NCBI GenBank assembly: GCA_030680855.1
Contig: JAUXUN010000070.1
Span: forward strand, 1 to 64,000
Source of the DNA: Aestuariivirga sp.
Lineage (GTDB): Bacteria; Pseudomonadota; Alphaproteobacteria; Rhizobiales; Aestuariivirgaceae
Direction of reading: 5' to 3'
DNA: 64,000 bases
Below, piece after piece: positions 16,826 through 26,203 of this stretch; positions within the stretch are counted from its first letter, which is position 1; the number at the start of each line of letters is the position of its first letter. Under the pieces are notes generated by a model. It was not told the DNA's origin. It did not search any database and was given only the letters and a program-made list of their open reading frames with translations. A program made the translations under genes and the position numbers.

Positions 16826-18022
16826 TCAAGGGAGCAGCCCAGCCTTCACTTGTGCAAAAAGCGATGGCGCATTTATCGCTATCCATGCTACATGCGCTCC
16901 CGATTCCGCGACCTTGAACAGGCCACCGTTTCGATCTGGAACAGACTTGACACAACTTACTGCTCCGTTCTCACTCACACGGCCAAGAATTTGCACCCTG
17001 CGACCGAATTGTTCGGTCCAGAAATACGGTGGTTCGGGCTGAACTGTCTGTTGCGCTCCGTAATACATTGTCTCAGCCACCTTGACACCCTGTTGTTTGG
17101 CGCCAGTCCAGGATTCGTCCCTCGCAAACGAGCCATTGGGGCATTCCACTGACGCCACATCTCCGGCAACATAGACACGTGGAACCACATTGTGGCCCAT
17201 ACTCAGCGCCGAACCCGAAGCATCGCACAAAACACCGTCACGAATAGCCAATCCGCTATTGATCAACCAATCCACCGCCGGCCGCGCGCCGACGGCGCTT
17301 ATGATGAGATCACTCTCAATCGCCACACCGGATCCCAAGGTAACTGCGCACACGCCATGATCGCAGCGAATTGACTCGATACGAACCCCCAAATGGAGGT
17401 CAACGTTCCATTCCTTCATCCAATCGATGGCCCGCGCACCCATCCCGCGCCCCAGCAGGCGGACAAGCGGCAGCGATGCGGCGTCCACCATCGAAACTTG
17501 CAAGTCCTGTTGCCGGAGCGACGAAGCAATCTCCGTTCCCAGAACACCAGCTCCGATAACCGCCACATGCTTTGCACCGGCGTCCACTGCATGGCGCAAG
17601 GCCAGAGCATCACCGGCCGTTCTCAGGGCAAAAACGCCATCCGGTTCAATCGGAAGCCTTCTTGGCTGCGCTCCGGTGGCAATCACCACGGCATCGGCAG
17701 ATATGTTTCGCTCCGCACCCGAGGTATCCCGCAAACGAAGCGCCCTGCGCTGCGCGTCGAACGCCACCGCTCTTGCGCGAATAACTTCGCAATCGGGCGA
17801 CCACCACCGAGGGGTTTCAATCTCCGTGTTCTGAGCCAGAAACCGTTTTGACAGTGGAGGGCGATCATAGGGGGCGAACGGGTCACAATCGATTGCCTGT
17901 ATCCGTCCCGTAAACCCAAGCTCCCGGAGGCGCGTAATACAGGCGCCTCCGGCAAGTGAAGCCCCAACAATCGCCACGGTTTCGGATGGCTCAAGGCCAC
18001 CTTGCACTTTCTCAGGGCTCAT
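16826..18022 (-). CDS. Ferredoxin reductase, FAD/NAD-dependent (P450 electron transfer)
   Basis: 398 residues from ATG 18022 (AGAGG at seven bases). FAD motif AIVGASLAGGACITRLRELG near residue 15, then PYDRPPLSKRFL, the NAD motif VIGAGVLGTEIASSL near residue 145 and the FAD-closing VYVAGDVA near residue 280. These are features of putidaredoxin-reductase-type enzymes that pass electrons from NADH to a small ferredoxin. The gene is last in the minus-strand cluster reductase - 7Fe ferredoxin - P450 - 3Fe-4S ferredoxin - this reductase, 14 bases after the small ferredoxin, so it is probably that protein's partner. Confidence 0.88.
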   Translation of the reverse strand: MSPEKVQGGLEPSETVAIVGASLAGGACITRLRELGFTGRIQAIDCDPFAPYDRPPLSKRFLAQNTEIETPRWWSPDCEVIRARAVAFDAQRRALRLRDTSGAERNISADAVVIATGAQPRRLPIEPDGVFALRTAGDALALRHAVDAGAKHVAVIGAGVLGTEIASSLRQQDLQVSMVDAASLPLVRLLGRGMGARAIDWMKEWNVDLHLGVRIESIRCDHGVCAVTLGSGVAIESDLIISAVGARPAVDWLINSGLAIRDGVLCDASGSALSMGHNVVPRVYVAGDVASVECPNGSFARDESWTGAKQQGVKVAETMYYGAQQTVQPEPPYFWTEQFGRRVQILGRVSENGAVSCVKSVPDRNGGLFKVAESGAHVAWIAINAPSLFAQVKAGLLP

Positions 18023-18036
18023 ATGACTACCTCTTG

Positions 18037-18234
18037 CTACCCGGATATCGTGATCGCGCCCTCGGGGCAGTTCGTACATGCCCTTCTAACCTTCTCCTGG
18101 AGCTCCGGTTTCACATTTTCAAAGCCTTCGCGAACGCGGGAAAAGCCCTCGTCATCGAAAACAAACGTCTCTGGCGCAAACGCAGCGCATCTTGCATGTC
18201 CCTGACAGCGCTTCGCATCAAGTGCAACCTTCAT
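18037..18234 (-). CDS. P450-associated single-cluster ferredoxin
   Basis: 65 residues from ATG 18234, with AGGAGG seven bases upstream; a GTG one codon earlier is possible. The cluster motif is C-x2-H-x2-C at the N-terminus (RCQGHARC) with CTNCP near the C-terminus, the pattern of the [3Fe-4S] or His-substituted ferredoxins that serve bacterial cytochromes P450. It lies 11 bases after the P450 gene. It should carry electrons from the following reductase to the P450 heme. Confidence 0.9.
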   Translation of the reverse strand: MKVALDAKRCQGHARCAAFAPETFVFDDEGFSRVREGFENVKPELQEKVRRACTNCPEGAITISG

Positions 18235-18245
18235 CACAACGCCTC

Positions 18246-19418
18246 CTATTTCTTGATGTTAAGCGTCAGGCGCCCAACCCCGTGCCACTTTTCGGACAGA
18301 TCACCCAAAGTGAACTCAGGTACGATCTTAAGGAACTCCTCCAGAGCGATAACAAGCTCCCGGCGACCCAAGTTGGACCCAAGGCAGCGATGATGGCCCG
18401 CGCCGAAGGCGAGGTGCTTGTTGTCCTGGCGGTCGATCTGAATTTCTTCCGGGTTGTCGTAAACTTCCGGATCGCGGTTGCCCGCACCGAACAACAGGAC
18501 GACGCGCTCTCCGGCCTTGATTTTCTGGCCCCGGATCGTCGTGTCCACCTTGCACGTTCTGCCCATCGCCTGAACGGGCGACATCGTCCGCAAGAATTCT
18601 TCGGCAGCGGTCGGGACCGCTTCGGGATGCTCGCGTAGATATCTCTGGGCCTTCAGATCCTGCGCCAGATACCACAAACTAGCCCGAATGGCCCAGGCGG
18701 TGGTGTCCAGACCGCCGAGGAACATCAGATAGCAATAGGAAAGAAGTTCATCTTTGGTAAGCGGCTTACCATTTACCTTGGCCTCAAGTAGATAATCAAT
18801 GATAGTGCCAGTATTGGCCTCTTGCGTCGTGCGGCCTTTGTATGCAGCAATCAGATTTTCGAAGTAGTCGACGACCGCCTTTTCCGCGGCCTTGGCGCGC
18901 TTGGGATCCTTGGTGCGCTCATATAGGATGTCGTCCACCCAGGCGTCGAACTTTGGCCAGTCTTTTTCGGGAAAGCCCGCAAGGCGGCTAAAAAAGATCG
19001 TCGGCAGTGCCCTCGCGAACATCGCCGTCGCGTCGGTGGAGTCGGACTCGACGAATTTCTTTGCCAGATCTCGGGCGACATCTCGCACTGGACCTTCCAT
19101 CTTCGCAAGCGACTGCGGTGTGAACAGCGGCAAGAGAATGCGCCGGTATTCCGTAAGCTCTGGAGGATCGGTATCGATCGGTATCATTGGGAAATCGGCC
19201 ACTGGTGGCACCAGCATGGTGGGTCTAACCGAGTAGGTTTCCGGATCCTGCTCTACCTTGAAGATGTCGTCGCTCTTCGTAAGGAACCAGAAGCCGCCAT
19301 ATTTGTCGCTGTGCCCGACCGGACATTTTTCGCGCAACTCTTTGTATGTCGCAAAAATACTGTCAAGCGCCTCTCCGTGGAAATCAAAATTCTGAACGAG
19401 TGTTTTTGTGTCAGTCAT
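18246..19418 (-). CDS. Cytochrome P450 monooxygenase
   Basis: 390 residues, typical of soluble bacterial class I P450s. The I-helix oxygen motif is GGLDTT (235-240), the ExxR pair is Glu274/Arg277, and the heme-ligand Cys345 lies in FGAGHHRCLG. It inserts one oxygen atom into a substrate, such as a C-H or N-alkyl bond. The gene is flanked on both sides by a ferredoxin and a reductase in the same direction. Placed downstream of a B12 mutase operon, it may make the alcohol that enters that pathway, but the substrate cannot be read from the sequence. Confidence 0.95.
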   Translation of the reverse strand: MTDTKTLVQNFDFHGEALDSIFATYKELREKCPVGHSDKYGGFWFLTKSDDIFKVEQDPETYSVRPTMLVPPVADFPMIPIDTDPPELTEYRRILLPLFTPQSLAKMEGPVRDVARDLAKKFVESDSTDATAMFARALPTIFFSRLAGFPEKDWPKFDAWVDDILYERTKDPKRAKAAEKAVVDYFENLIAAYKGRTTQEANTGTIIDYLLEAKVNGKPLTKDELLSYCYLMFLGGLDTTAWAIRASLWYLAQDLKAQRYLREHPEAVPTAAEEFLRTMSPVQAMGRTCKVDTTIRGQKIKAGERVVLLFGAGNRDPEVYDNPEEIQIDRQDNKHLAFGAGHHRCLGSNLGRRELVIALEEFLKIVPEFTLGDLSEKWHGVGRLTLNIKK

Positions 19419-19504
19419 CTTCGTCTCTCCTGTTCACATGTTGTGCGGTTACATAACCCGCGAGTTTAAACGGCAGCAAAGTCGGCAGAAAACGGGACTC
19501 TCAC

Positions 19505-19849
19505 TCAACCATCCACCCCTCCCTTGTTAAGCGCCAGCACACGAGGAAGGTCCGTATCAAGGGGGCCAACCTTCGATGCGCCACGCGGGGTTCCCAATGG
19601 GCTATCCCGCCCCGGCAAGACCGAGTCGAAAAACGTACGTGCCTCCAGCAGGTCTTCCGTGGAGTGATCTCTGTCGACGTAATATATGGCTGTGACCGGG
19701 CACACGGATTCACAGGCACCGCAGTCAATGCATTCCACGGGATGAATCCAGAACCGCCTTGAACCCTCGTAAATACAATCAACAGGGCATACATCGACGC
19801 AAGCCTGGTCACGGCTTTGTAAACATGCATCTCCGATGACGTATGGCAT
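19505..19849 (-). CDS. Seven-iron ferredoxin (FdxA-like)
   Basis: 114 residues. Cys9, Cys17 and Cys21 form a [3Fe-4S]-type set (DACLQSRDQACVDVCPVDC), and CIDCGACESVCP a [4Fe-4S] set. Family members are about 110 residues, so it is full length. It follows the NAD(P)-linked reductase by three bases and precedes the P450 by 86 bases. It is probably a second electron carrier for the P450 or for another oxidoreductase of the island. Confidence 0.9.
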   Translation of the reverse strand: MPYVIGDACLQSRDQACVDVCPVDCIYEGSRRFWIHPVECIDCGACESVCPVTAIYYVDRDHSTEDLLEARTFFDSVLPGRDSPLGTPRGASKVGPLDTDLPRVLALNKGGVDG

Positions 19850-19852
19850 TAA

Positions 19853-20839
19853 TTATTCTGCTCCATGTGTGCTGTGACCCGGAAAGACCTGCTGGGCCGG
19901 ATCAATCGCAGCAGCAATATGGTTGACGGCAATGGCCGCCTCACCAAAACCCACCGAAATCAGACGGACCTTGCCAGGGTATTCGCTGACGTCACCGGCT
20001 GCAAAAATCCGTTCACGCGAGGTCTGCATGTCCGGCCGGACGCAAAAATGAATGCCGATGCGCTCCAGTCCCCAAGCCCCGAGCGGCCCAAGATCGGAAG
20101 TGAAGCCTAGCGCCATGATCAGTTTGTCGCAGGGCAATACCTGATCCCCAGCGCCAGGCTGACGGACCACGACGGCCTCGACCGAAATGCCGGCCCGCAG
20201 TTCCTGAATCTCACCGGGAGCGATGATGCGAACCCTGCCGGAACGCATCTCTTCAACATTTGCCTCATGCGCCCGGAACCTTGCCCGCCGGTGTACAACC
20301 GCCACCGACTTTGCTCTCGGGATGGCGGCAAGCGCCCAATCGACAGCGCTGTCGCCACCGCCCACGATCACTACGTCCTGACCGTCCAGAGCCGAGAGTT
20401 TTGGTACAAAATGAAGGACGCCCTCCGGCAAAGGAGCCTGAATCGTCGGCAGGGACTTCGGGGTAAAACTGCCAAGCCCGGCCGCGATCAGGATTGCCCG
20501 GGTGACGATGACACGCCCCTCGCTGGTGGTGAGCCGATAAAGACCATCATCGGCCGTATCGAGTTCTCCGACAGTTTCGGACAGCAGAAGATTGTAGTCA
20601 TGCTGAGCGGCTTGCTGCAAAAGGTTGTTGACGAGCTCCGTTCCACGGATCGACGCGAATCCGGCGACATCGCGAATTTCTTTCTCGGGATACATTGCGG
20701 TGATCTGTCCGCCGGCCTCCGGCAGCGCATCCACAACCGTCGTCTTGAGACCGCGGAAGCCCGCATAGTAGGCCGCGTACAAGCCGACAGGGCCCGCACC
20801 AACTATGACAATGTCATTGGGATCAACATCAACCGGCAT
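19853..20839 (-). CDS. Ferredoxin-NADP reductase, thioredoxin-reductase-like type
   Basis: 328 residues. FAD motif IVGAGPVGLYAAYYAGFRG near residue 12, PEAGGQITAMYPEKEIRDVAG, the NADP motif VIVGGGDSAVDWALAA near residue 155 and IFAAGDVSEYPGKVRLI near residue 285. The redox CxxC of true thioredoxin reductase is absent, which places it with TrxB-like ferredoxin-NADP reductases. It heads the P450 cluster, and the ferredoxin at 19505 follows by three bases. Two unrelated reductases in one P450 cluster is unusual. Confidence 0.88.
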   Translation of the reverse strand: MPVDVDPNDIVIVGAGPVGLYAAYYAGFRGLKTTVVDALPEAGGQITAMYPEKEIRDVAGFASIRGTELVNNLLQQAAQHDYNLLLSETVGELDTADDGLYRLTTSEGRVIVTRAILIAAGLGSFTPKSLPTIQAPLPEGVLHFVPKLSALDGQDVVIVGGGDSAVDWALAAIPRAKSVAVVHRRARFRAHEANVEEMRSGRVRIIAPGEIQELRAGISVEAVVVRQPGAGDQVLPCDKLIMALGFTSDLGPLGAWGLERIGIHFCVRPDMQTSRERIFAAGDVSEYPGKVRLISVGFGEAAIAVNHIAAAIDPAQQVFPGHSTHGAE

Positions 20840-21431
20840 AACTTACCTCACCTTGACAAGAATGGTTTTGGCCCGGGAGTAACTGCCAATCGTGGCAAGA
20901 TGAAGCGACTCTAGTCTTCCTGACAAACCTGCCATATCTCAGACACTCCATATCAAATCCCCATCGTGGCCGGAACTTTTCCATCAGCGACCCGGACCAC
21001 AACCCAGGTTTCGACCATGAAAACGACCCGGATATTAAGATCGATAAGCTTCATTCCCGTATCTCTTGTTTTGCGTGGTCCATAATTCATCATGCTGCAA
21101 GAATATCACTCCAATACCATTACGTTGGCGTGACAAAATATCCAGAGAAGGCCTTTGCACTTGGCCATGGTTTGTGGGTTCCGCATTTTGGAAGCTCCGG
21201 GGCTGTGAAATTATGCATCCTGGTACTCCAATTTGATATTGGCCTTGGTGCCTGCGGTCCATTCGTAGAAATCGCAATCTGCCGTCTGTCCATATCCGTG
21301 TCTCCATGGGTGCGTAGTAACTCCAAAAAATATCAAAGATAGTTGGCCGTCACATCTCGATTATTAGTTTTTACTTGCGTCGTCTGCCGGTCTTCATTGC
21401 GCGCCGGGCGCAAAGTAACGGACCAAATTCT
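20840..21431. other. 592-base intergenic region, no gene recognised
   Basis: Frames of 60-90 codons exist on both strands without domain, start signal or coding look. A short hairpin (TTGCGC...GCGCAA) lies at about 21397-21415, right after the SDR stop, and may end the mutase operon. The promoter of the P450 cluster should lie in the left part. Confidence 0.4.
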
Positions 21432-22193
21432 TCAGTAGATCAACCATCCGCCATCGACCGGAAGCTGAGCTCCGGTGATGTAACTCGCGTCATCGGACAA
21501 CAAAAAAGCAATTGCGGCAGCTATCTCATCCGCACGACCCGATCGTCTCAGAGCCGAGTGTCCATGGACGTATTCTTGATACTGATCCGATGCTGGATTC
21601 GAGCCGCCAAAGCCCGTCTCAATAAGGCCTGGCGCGATTGCATTGATGCGAATGTTTTTGCGTCCAAGATCATGGGCCAGCGTTCTCGTCATGGTCTTTA
21701 CGCCGCCTTTGGAGGAGGCGTAATGCGGCTGGGTGTTTTCTCCGCTCGCGACAACCACTTCCGCCTCGATTGAGGTAATATTCACAATAGCGCCTCCACC
21801 CGCTTCTTCGATTGCGGGCACGCATGCCTGTGTCATCAGGAACACTCCTTTGAGATTCACATCGATGACCAGATTCCACCCCGCCTCATCCATATCGGAG
21901 AGCCCTTGCATGGTCAGGGCACCGGCGCTGTTGACGAGGTTCGTAATTTTTCCGAACGACTTCTTCGCATGTGCCACAGCGGCTTCGATAGCCGCGCGGT
22001 TGCGTACGTCACATGGGGCACTGTCTGCCTGTCCCCCACTTTTCTTAATCTTTTCGGCTGTCTCTCTAGCCGTATCCCCCGATAGATCGAGACACATCAC
22101 GGCCCCTCCCTCGGATGCGATACGCAAAGCCGCAGCCCTGCCCATTCCAGAACCCGCACCGGTTATGACAGTAACAGTACCCGAAAACCGCAT
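21432..22193 (-). CDS. SDR-family oxidoreductase
   Basis: 253 residues from ATG 22193 after GGGAGAAG. TGAGSGMG is the cofactor motif, NSAGA the structural motif, Ser in NITSIEAE and YASSK the catalytic residues, and the end GAQLPVDGGW is classical. It oxidises or reduces an alcohol/ketone with NAD(P). It is the last gene of the long minus-strand mutase operon (85 bases after ridA) and could act on a hydroxyacyl-CoA or alcohol of the pathway. Confidence 0.88.
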   Translation of the reverse strand: MRFSGTVTVITGAGSGMGRAAALRIASEGGAVMCLDLSGDTARETAEKIKKSGGQADSAPCDVRNRAAIEAAVAHAKKSFGKITNLVNSAGALTMQGLSDMDEAGWNLVIDVNLKGVFLMTQACVPAIEEAGGGAIVNITSIEAEVVVASGENTQPHYASSKGGVKTMTRTLAHDLGRKNIRINAIAPGLIETGFGGSNPASDQYQEYVHGHSALRRSGRADEIAAAIAFLLSDDASYITGAQLPVDGGWLIY

Positions 22194-22278
22194 TTCACTT
22201 CTCCCTATTTCCAATCTGGCTTCTTAGTTTTGTTCCAACACACCTCTGACGCAGTAACCGGAAAATGAAACCGAAGTT

Positions 22279-22677
22279 TTAAATTACGGCGGTAACTTCG
22301 ATCTCAACCGTCGCGCCATCGGCTAACAAACCACCTACTTCTATGAGAGTCATGGCGGGATAGACGCCCCCGATTATATTTTTGTACAGCGAACCAATCG
22401 CTTTTCTCTCCGCGATATAGTTGCGCTTATCCAAAACGTACCATGTCATTCTCACAATATTCTTCGGACACGAACCCGCTTCATAAAGTATTTCAGCCAC
22501 ATTTTTCAGCGCTTGTCCGACCTGTGAAAGAAAGTCACCTTCCAGTTTCTCCTTCACATTGTCCTGGCCCAACTGGCCGGACACAAAGATAAAACGCCCC
22601 TCTGCAATAGTGGCATGGGAATACCCGCTCGGTCGTGACCATTGATCTAGTTCAACTACATCGACTTTCACGATCAA
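22279..22677 (-). CDS. RidA-family (YjgF/UK114) protein
   Basis: 132 residues, normal length. SGYSHATIAEGRFIFVSGQLG and the C-terminal YPAMTLIEVGGLLADGATVEIE are family hallmarks, but the Arg that binds the imine substrate in true RidA is not evident (GGVYPAMT instead of the usual PxRxT), so deaminase activity is doubtful. Relatives in catabolic operons often act on enamine or related intermediates. It lies between an enoyl-CoA hydratase and an SDR in the mutase operon. Confidence 0.82.
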   Translation of the reverse strand: MIVKVDVVELDQWSRPSGYSHATIAEGRFIFVSGQLGQDNVKEKLEGDFLSQVGQALKNVAEILYEAGSCPKNIVRMTWYVLDKRNYIAERKAIGSLYKNIIGGVYPAMTLIEVGGLLADGATVEIEVTAVI

Positions 22678-22741
22678 TCCCCAATCTCACGTCTTATGCC
22701 CATTCGAGTTCCATATTGAGCCGGGAACCTGAATACTAAAG

Positions 22742-23500
22742 TCATACTGCAGCCTTCGTTATCCGATCGGCGGTCGATGGATCAAGGAAACCACGCACCG
22801 CCGCGTCGGTTTCAAGCGTCATCGCCTGTTCAAGATCAAGGTGATAGGCTTGATTGACAACACGCTTCAAATCGCTAACGGACTGCTTCGGGCGTTCACA
22901 TATCTTGCGCGCCAATTCGAGCGCGGTGCCTTCAAGATCAGTCAGCTCAACCGTTTTTCCTGCGATCCCAAGTGCCAACGCCCGGTCTGCACCAAACTTT
23001 TCACCGAGAATAATCAACTCCTTTGTGCGTTGAGGTCCAATTTGCTTCGTCAAAAGAGTTGTAACCGCGCCAGTGACGAACAAACCATAAGAAATTTCCG
23101 GGAAAAAACATCGGGTCTCTGTCGAAAAGATCGTAAAATCGCAATTAATGATCCATTCAAGCGCCCCGCCCACGGCCCATCCATGGACGGCAGCGATGAC
23201 GATCTTCGGGGAATACAGGATCTCGCGGCTTACCGCCTGATACTGCTCTATGAACGAGCGCAATCCGGCTTCGCTGCTTGTCTGGTTTTCAAAATCCTTA
23301 AGATCGTCACCCGAACTAAAGGCGCGTCCAGCCCCTCGTAATATCACCACGCGGGTCTGTGGATCTGCATTCGATTCCGTCAAGACATGCAATAAATCCC
23401 GAAGTAGTTCACCGTTAACAGCGTTCAGGCGGCCTGGACGATTGAGGGTTATCATCCGTATGCTTTCTTCGACGATCTCGCTCAAAACTGCACCCGGCAT
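22742..23500 (-). CDS. Enoyl-CoA hydratase/isomerase family protein
   Basis: 252 residues from ATG 23500 with GGAGGAAGC just upstream; the open frame reaches back to 23623 inside the mutase gene. AFSSGDDLKDF near residue 62 and AAVHGWAVGGALEWIINCDF near residue 100 form the oxyanion-hole region of the crotonase fold. It would hydrate or isomerise an acyl-CoA made after the mutase. It starts 31 bases after the mutase large subunit stop, so the same transcript is likely. Confidence 0.88.
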   Translation of the reverse strand: MPGAVLSEIVEESIRMITLNRPGRLNAVNGELLRDLLHVLTESNADPQTRVVILRGAGRAFSSGDDLKDFENQTSSEAGLRSFIEQYQAVSREILYSPKIVIAAVHGWAVGGALEWIINCDFTIFSTETRCFFPEISYGLFVTGAVTTLLTKQIGPQRTKELIILGEKFGADRALALGIAGKTVELTDLEGTALELARKICERPKQSVSDLKRVVNQAYHLDLEQAMTLETDAAVRGFLDPSTADRITKAAV

Positions 23501-23531
23501 GCGCTTCCTCCGATGTGTTAAATACAGTGGT

Positions 23532-25229
23532 TCAGAAAATTGGATCTTCCCGATAGACTCCCCACACTCCACGCAGAGCATCGCAAATTTCTCCCAGAGT
23601 GGCCCTGGCCTCGACGGCCTCAACCGTTATCGGCAACAGGTTTTGGCTTTCATCCTGGGCAACAACTTTCATTCGCTCAAGAATTTGCTTCACTTGTTCT
23701 TGATTACGGCTTGCCTTTACCTTGCGCAGACGGTCCAGCTGTCGCGCCAAGGTTCCTTCATCATAAGGATGGGCCTCGAAGTCAGCTGGTTTTTCTTCCT
23801 CTACATACTTGTTAACGCCGATTACGGTGCGTTCTCCGCGGGCTTTCCTCAATTCATATTCGTAAGCGGAGTCGGCGCAGATACGCTGCATCCAGCTGGT
23901 TTCTACAGCTCTGATGGCTCCGCCCATTTTGTCGATTTCATTGAGAACCCCGAATACCCTCTCTTCGAATTGGGACGTAAGGGCCTCAATCAAGTATGAA
24001 CCACCGAGCGGATCGACTACAGAAGTAATGTTCGTCTCTTCCGCCAGAACCTGCTGGGTCCGTATGGCAAGTTTCATTGCCTCTTCGGTGGGAATCGTGA
24101 AGGCTTCGTCGAAACCGTTCGTGTGCATACTTTGGGCACCGCCCAGTACAGCAGCAAGTGCCTGCACGGTGGTCCGCATGAGATTTACGTTGTACTGAGG
24201 TTTGGTCAACGTCATTGCGGCAGTTTGGACATGCATCCTCATCCGCATGGACTCGGCCAGCTTGGCGCCAAAACGCTCTTTGATAACTTTGGCGTAAACG
24301 CGCCGGGCTGCCCGGAATTTGGCGATTTCTTCAAAGAAATCCGCCTGGCAAACGTAGAAGAAGGAAAGTCGCGGAGCAAATTCGTCCACTGACATGCCCG
24401 CTTTCATGCATTCTTCAATATAGGTGATGGCGAATGAAATAGTGAACGCGACCTCATGCACGGCATCAGCGCCAACCTCGGATATGTGATATCCCGAGAT
24501 ACTGATCGGATTGAAGCGCTTCGTGTGTTCCGCGCTGTATAGAATCGTGTCGCGTACCAACCTTACAGACGGGCGGATCGGGAATATCCATTCTTTTTGA
24601 GCGATATATTCCTTGAGAATGTCGGCTTGAATAGTTCCTGCCAGCCTATGCGGATCATAACCACGCTTCTTGGCGGCCGAAACGAACATCGCATAAACAA
24701 TGAACGCCGTTGGGTTGATCGTCAGCGAGGCCGAGGTTTTTTCCAGATCGATCCCATCGAAAAGCGCTTCCATGTCATCAAGCGTATCGATGGCCACACC
24801 TTCCCGGCCAACTTCACCGAATGCCATCGGATGATCGGAATCGTAACCCATCAGTGTCGGCATGTCGAAATCGGTCGAGATACCGGTTTGGCCTGCCGCG
24901 ATAAGATATTTGTAACGACGGTTGGTGTCCGCCGGATTGCCGAATCCAGAGACCTGCCGTATCGTCCACGGACGCGCCCGATACATTGTCGGATATGGCC
25001 CACGTGTATAGGGGTAACGCCCCGGTAGTCCGATGTCTTCGGGCGGGATATTTGCCACGTCGGTCGGCGTATACACTCGTTTCAGCGGGATTCCCGATTC
25101 CGTCTTGAACTGATCTTGGGTTTCTGGCTGGCGCGAGAGGGATTCGGCGACCTCATTCGCTTCCCAGTTTGCAAAGCCTTTTGCGATGCTCTCCAGCAAG
25201 GATGTCTGGAATGTTTTAGACGAAGACAT
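23532..25229 (-). CDS. B12-dependent acyl-CoA mutase, large subunit (2-hydroxyisobutyryl-CoA-mutase-like)
   Basis: 565 residues from ATG 25229, covering only the TIM-barrel domain of the methylmalonyl-CoA mutase superfamily, with no B12 domain of its own. Landmarks are RYPYTRGPYPTMYRARPWTI (71-90), GYDSDHP (128-134) and ISGYHISEVGAD (about 245). At the position of Tyr89 of methylmalonyl-CoA mutase it has Val93 (IRQVSGF), and at Arg207 it has Gln211 (AQKEW). Known family work links Ile at the first site to 2-hydroxyisobutyryl-CoA mutase and Gln at the second to non-carboxylated substrates. It therefore should not act on methylmalonyl-CoA. It overlaps the MeaB gene by 14 bases. Confidence 0.92.
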   Translation of the reverse strand: MSSSKTFQTSLLESIAKGFANWEANEVAESLSRQPETQDQFKTESGIPLKRVYTPTDVANIPPEDIGLPGRYPYTRGPYPTMYRARPWTIRQVSGFGNPADTNRRYKYLIAAGQTGISTDFDMPTLMGYDSDHPMAFGEVGREGVAIDTLDDMEALFDGIDLEKTSASLTINPTAFIVYAMFVSAAKKRGYDPHRLAGTIQADILKEYIAQKEWIFPIRPSVRLVRDTILYSAEHTKRFNPISISGYHISEVGADAVHEVAFTISFAITYIEECMKAGMSVDEFAPRLSFFYVCQADFFEEIAKFRAARRVYAKVIKERFGAKLAESMRMRMHVQTAAMTLTKPQYNVNLMRTTVQALAAVLGGAQSMHTNGFDEAFTIPTEEAMKLAIRTQQVLAEETNITSVVDPLGGSYLIEALTSQFEERVFGVLNEIDKMGGAIRAVETSWMQRICADSAYEYELRKARGERTVIGVNKYVEEEKPADFEAHPYDEGTLARQLDRLRKVKASRNQEQVKQILERMKVVAQDESQNLLPITVEAVEARATLGEICDALRGVWGVYREDPIF

Positions 25230-26196
25230 CTTTCTTCTCTCCATTCAAATTTGTGAGCAACCATCGCGCTGCGGAGTGCGGATCAAGTTTTTTATTGACC
25301 ATTTGATCGCACAGATTGGATACGGCACCTTGACGCTCTTCGTAGAAGCGCCCTCTGATTATGGCTTCCGCAATTCTCAGCATACGCGTTTCTGCTATTT
25401 TCCGGTTTCGGGTCTTTATCTCGCCGGAACTCAACAGATACTTGCGATGGCCATCAATTGCGTTTGCCAAATCAGCAATGCCTTGCTCTTTCAACGCACT
25501 GGTGCCGACGACCTGCGGCTCCCACCCGGATGCAACCTTCGTAAGATCTCCGAGTTTCAACATTCCCTTGAGCGATCGGATCGTGTCATTGGCGTCCGAC
25601 CGATCGCATTTGGTGACGATGTGGATATCCGCAATTTCCAACACACCAGCCTTGATGGCCTGGATATCATCGCCCAGACCCGGTGCCGAAGCGACAACAA
25701 CCGTATGGGCAGCCTGAACAATTTCCACTTCGTCCTGGCCTACCCCAACGGTTTCAATGATGATGATGTCAAATCCTGCAGAATCTAAAATATCGACGGC
25801 ATCAAGGCAGCCGCGCGACAACCCGCCCATGGCACCGCGCGTCGCCATGCTGCGGATGAAGATGCCTGGATCCATGGCGATATCAGACATCCTGATCCTG
25901 TCGCCAAGGATTGCTCCTCCGGAAAATGGGCTAGTCGGATCGATTGCTATAATCCCAACCTTACGCCCAGACTGGCGAAATTCCGCCGCCAAAACTGATG
26001 TTAGCGTCGACTTTCCGCTTCCCGGCACACCGGTTATTCCGACAACATGGGCATTTCCTGCATGCCGGAAAATCTTCGCCATGGCAGGCCGGCATTCGTC
26101 GTTTGCAGCCTCGGCGCGGGAAATCAGCCGAGCAATTGCGACTGTCTCGCCTCGAAGCACTCCGGGAACAAAGTCCATTGACGCTATTTTATTCAT
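25216..26196 (-). CDS. meaB: MeaB/ArgK-type GTPase chaperone of the acyl-CoA mutase
   Basis: 326 residues from ATG 26196; the frame runs to 26325 inside the ligase gene. Walker A is GVPGSGKST near residue 57, followed by DPTSPFSGGAILGDRIRM and the ETVGVGQDEVE motif, all typical of MeaB G proteins. These load adenosylcobalamin into the mutase and protect or eject damaged cofactor using GTP. It sits between the CoA ligase (seven-base gap) and the mutase large subunit (overlap), an arrangement I recall from 2-hydroxyisobutyryl-CoA mutase loci (meaH). Confidence 0.93.
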   Translation of the reverse strand: MNKIASMDFVPGVLRGETVAIARLISRAEAANDECRPAMAKIFRHAGNAHVVGITGVPGSGKSTLTSVLAAEFRQSGRKVGIIAIDPTSPFSGGAILGDRIRMSDIAMDPGIFIRSMATRGAMGGLSRGCLDAVDILDSAGFDIIIIETVGVGQDEVEIVQAAHTVVVASAPGLGDDIQAIKAGVLEIADIHIVTKCDRSDANDTIRSLKGMLKLGDLTKVASGWEPQVVGTSALKEQGIADLANAIDGHRKYLLSSGEIKTRNRKIAETRMLRIAEAIIRGRFYEERQGAVSNLCDQMVNKKLDPHSAARWLLTNLNGEKKDVFV

Positions 26197-26203
26197 TTTC
26201 TTA

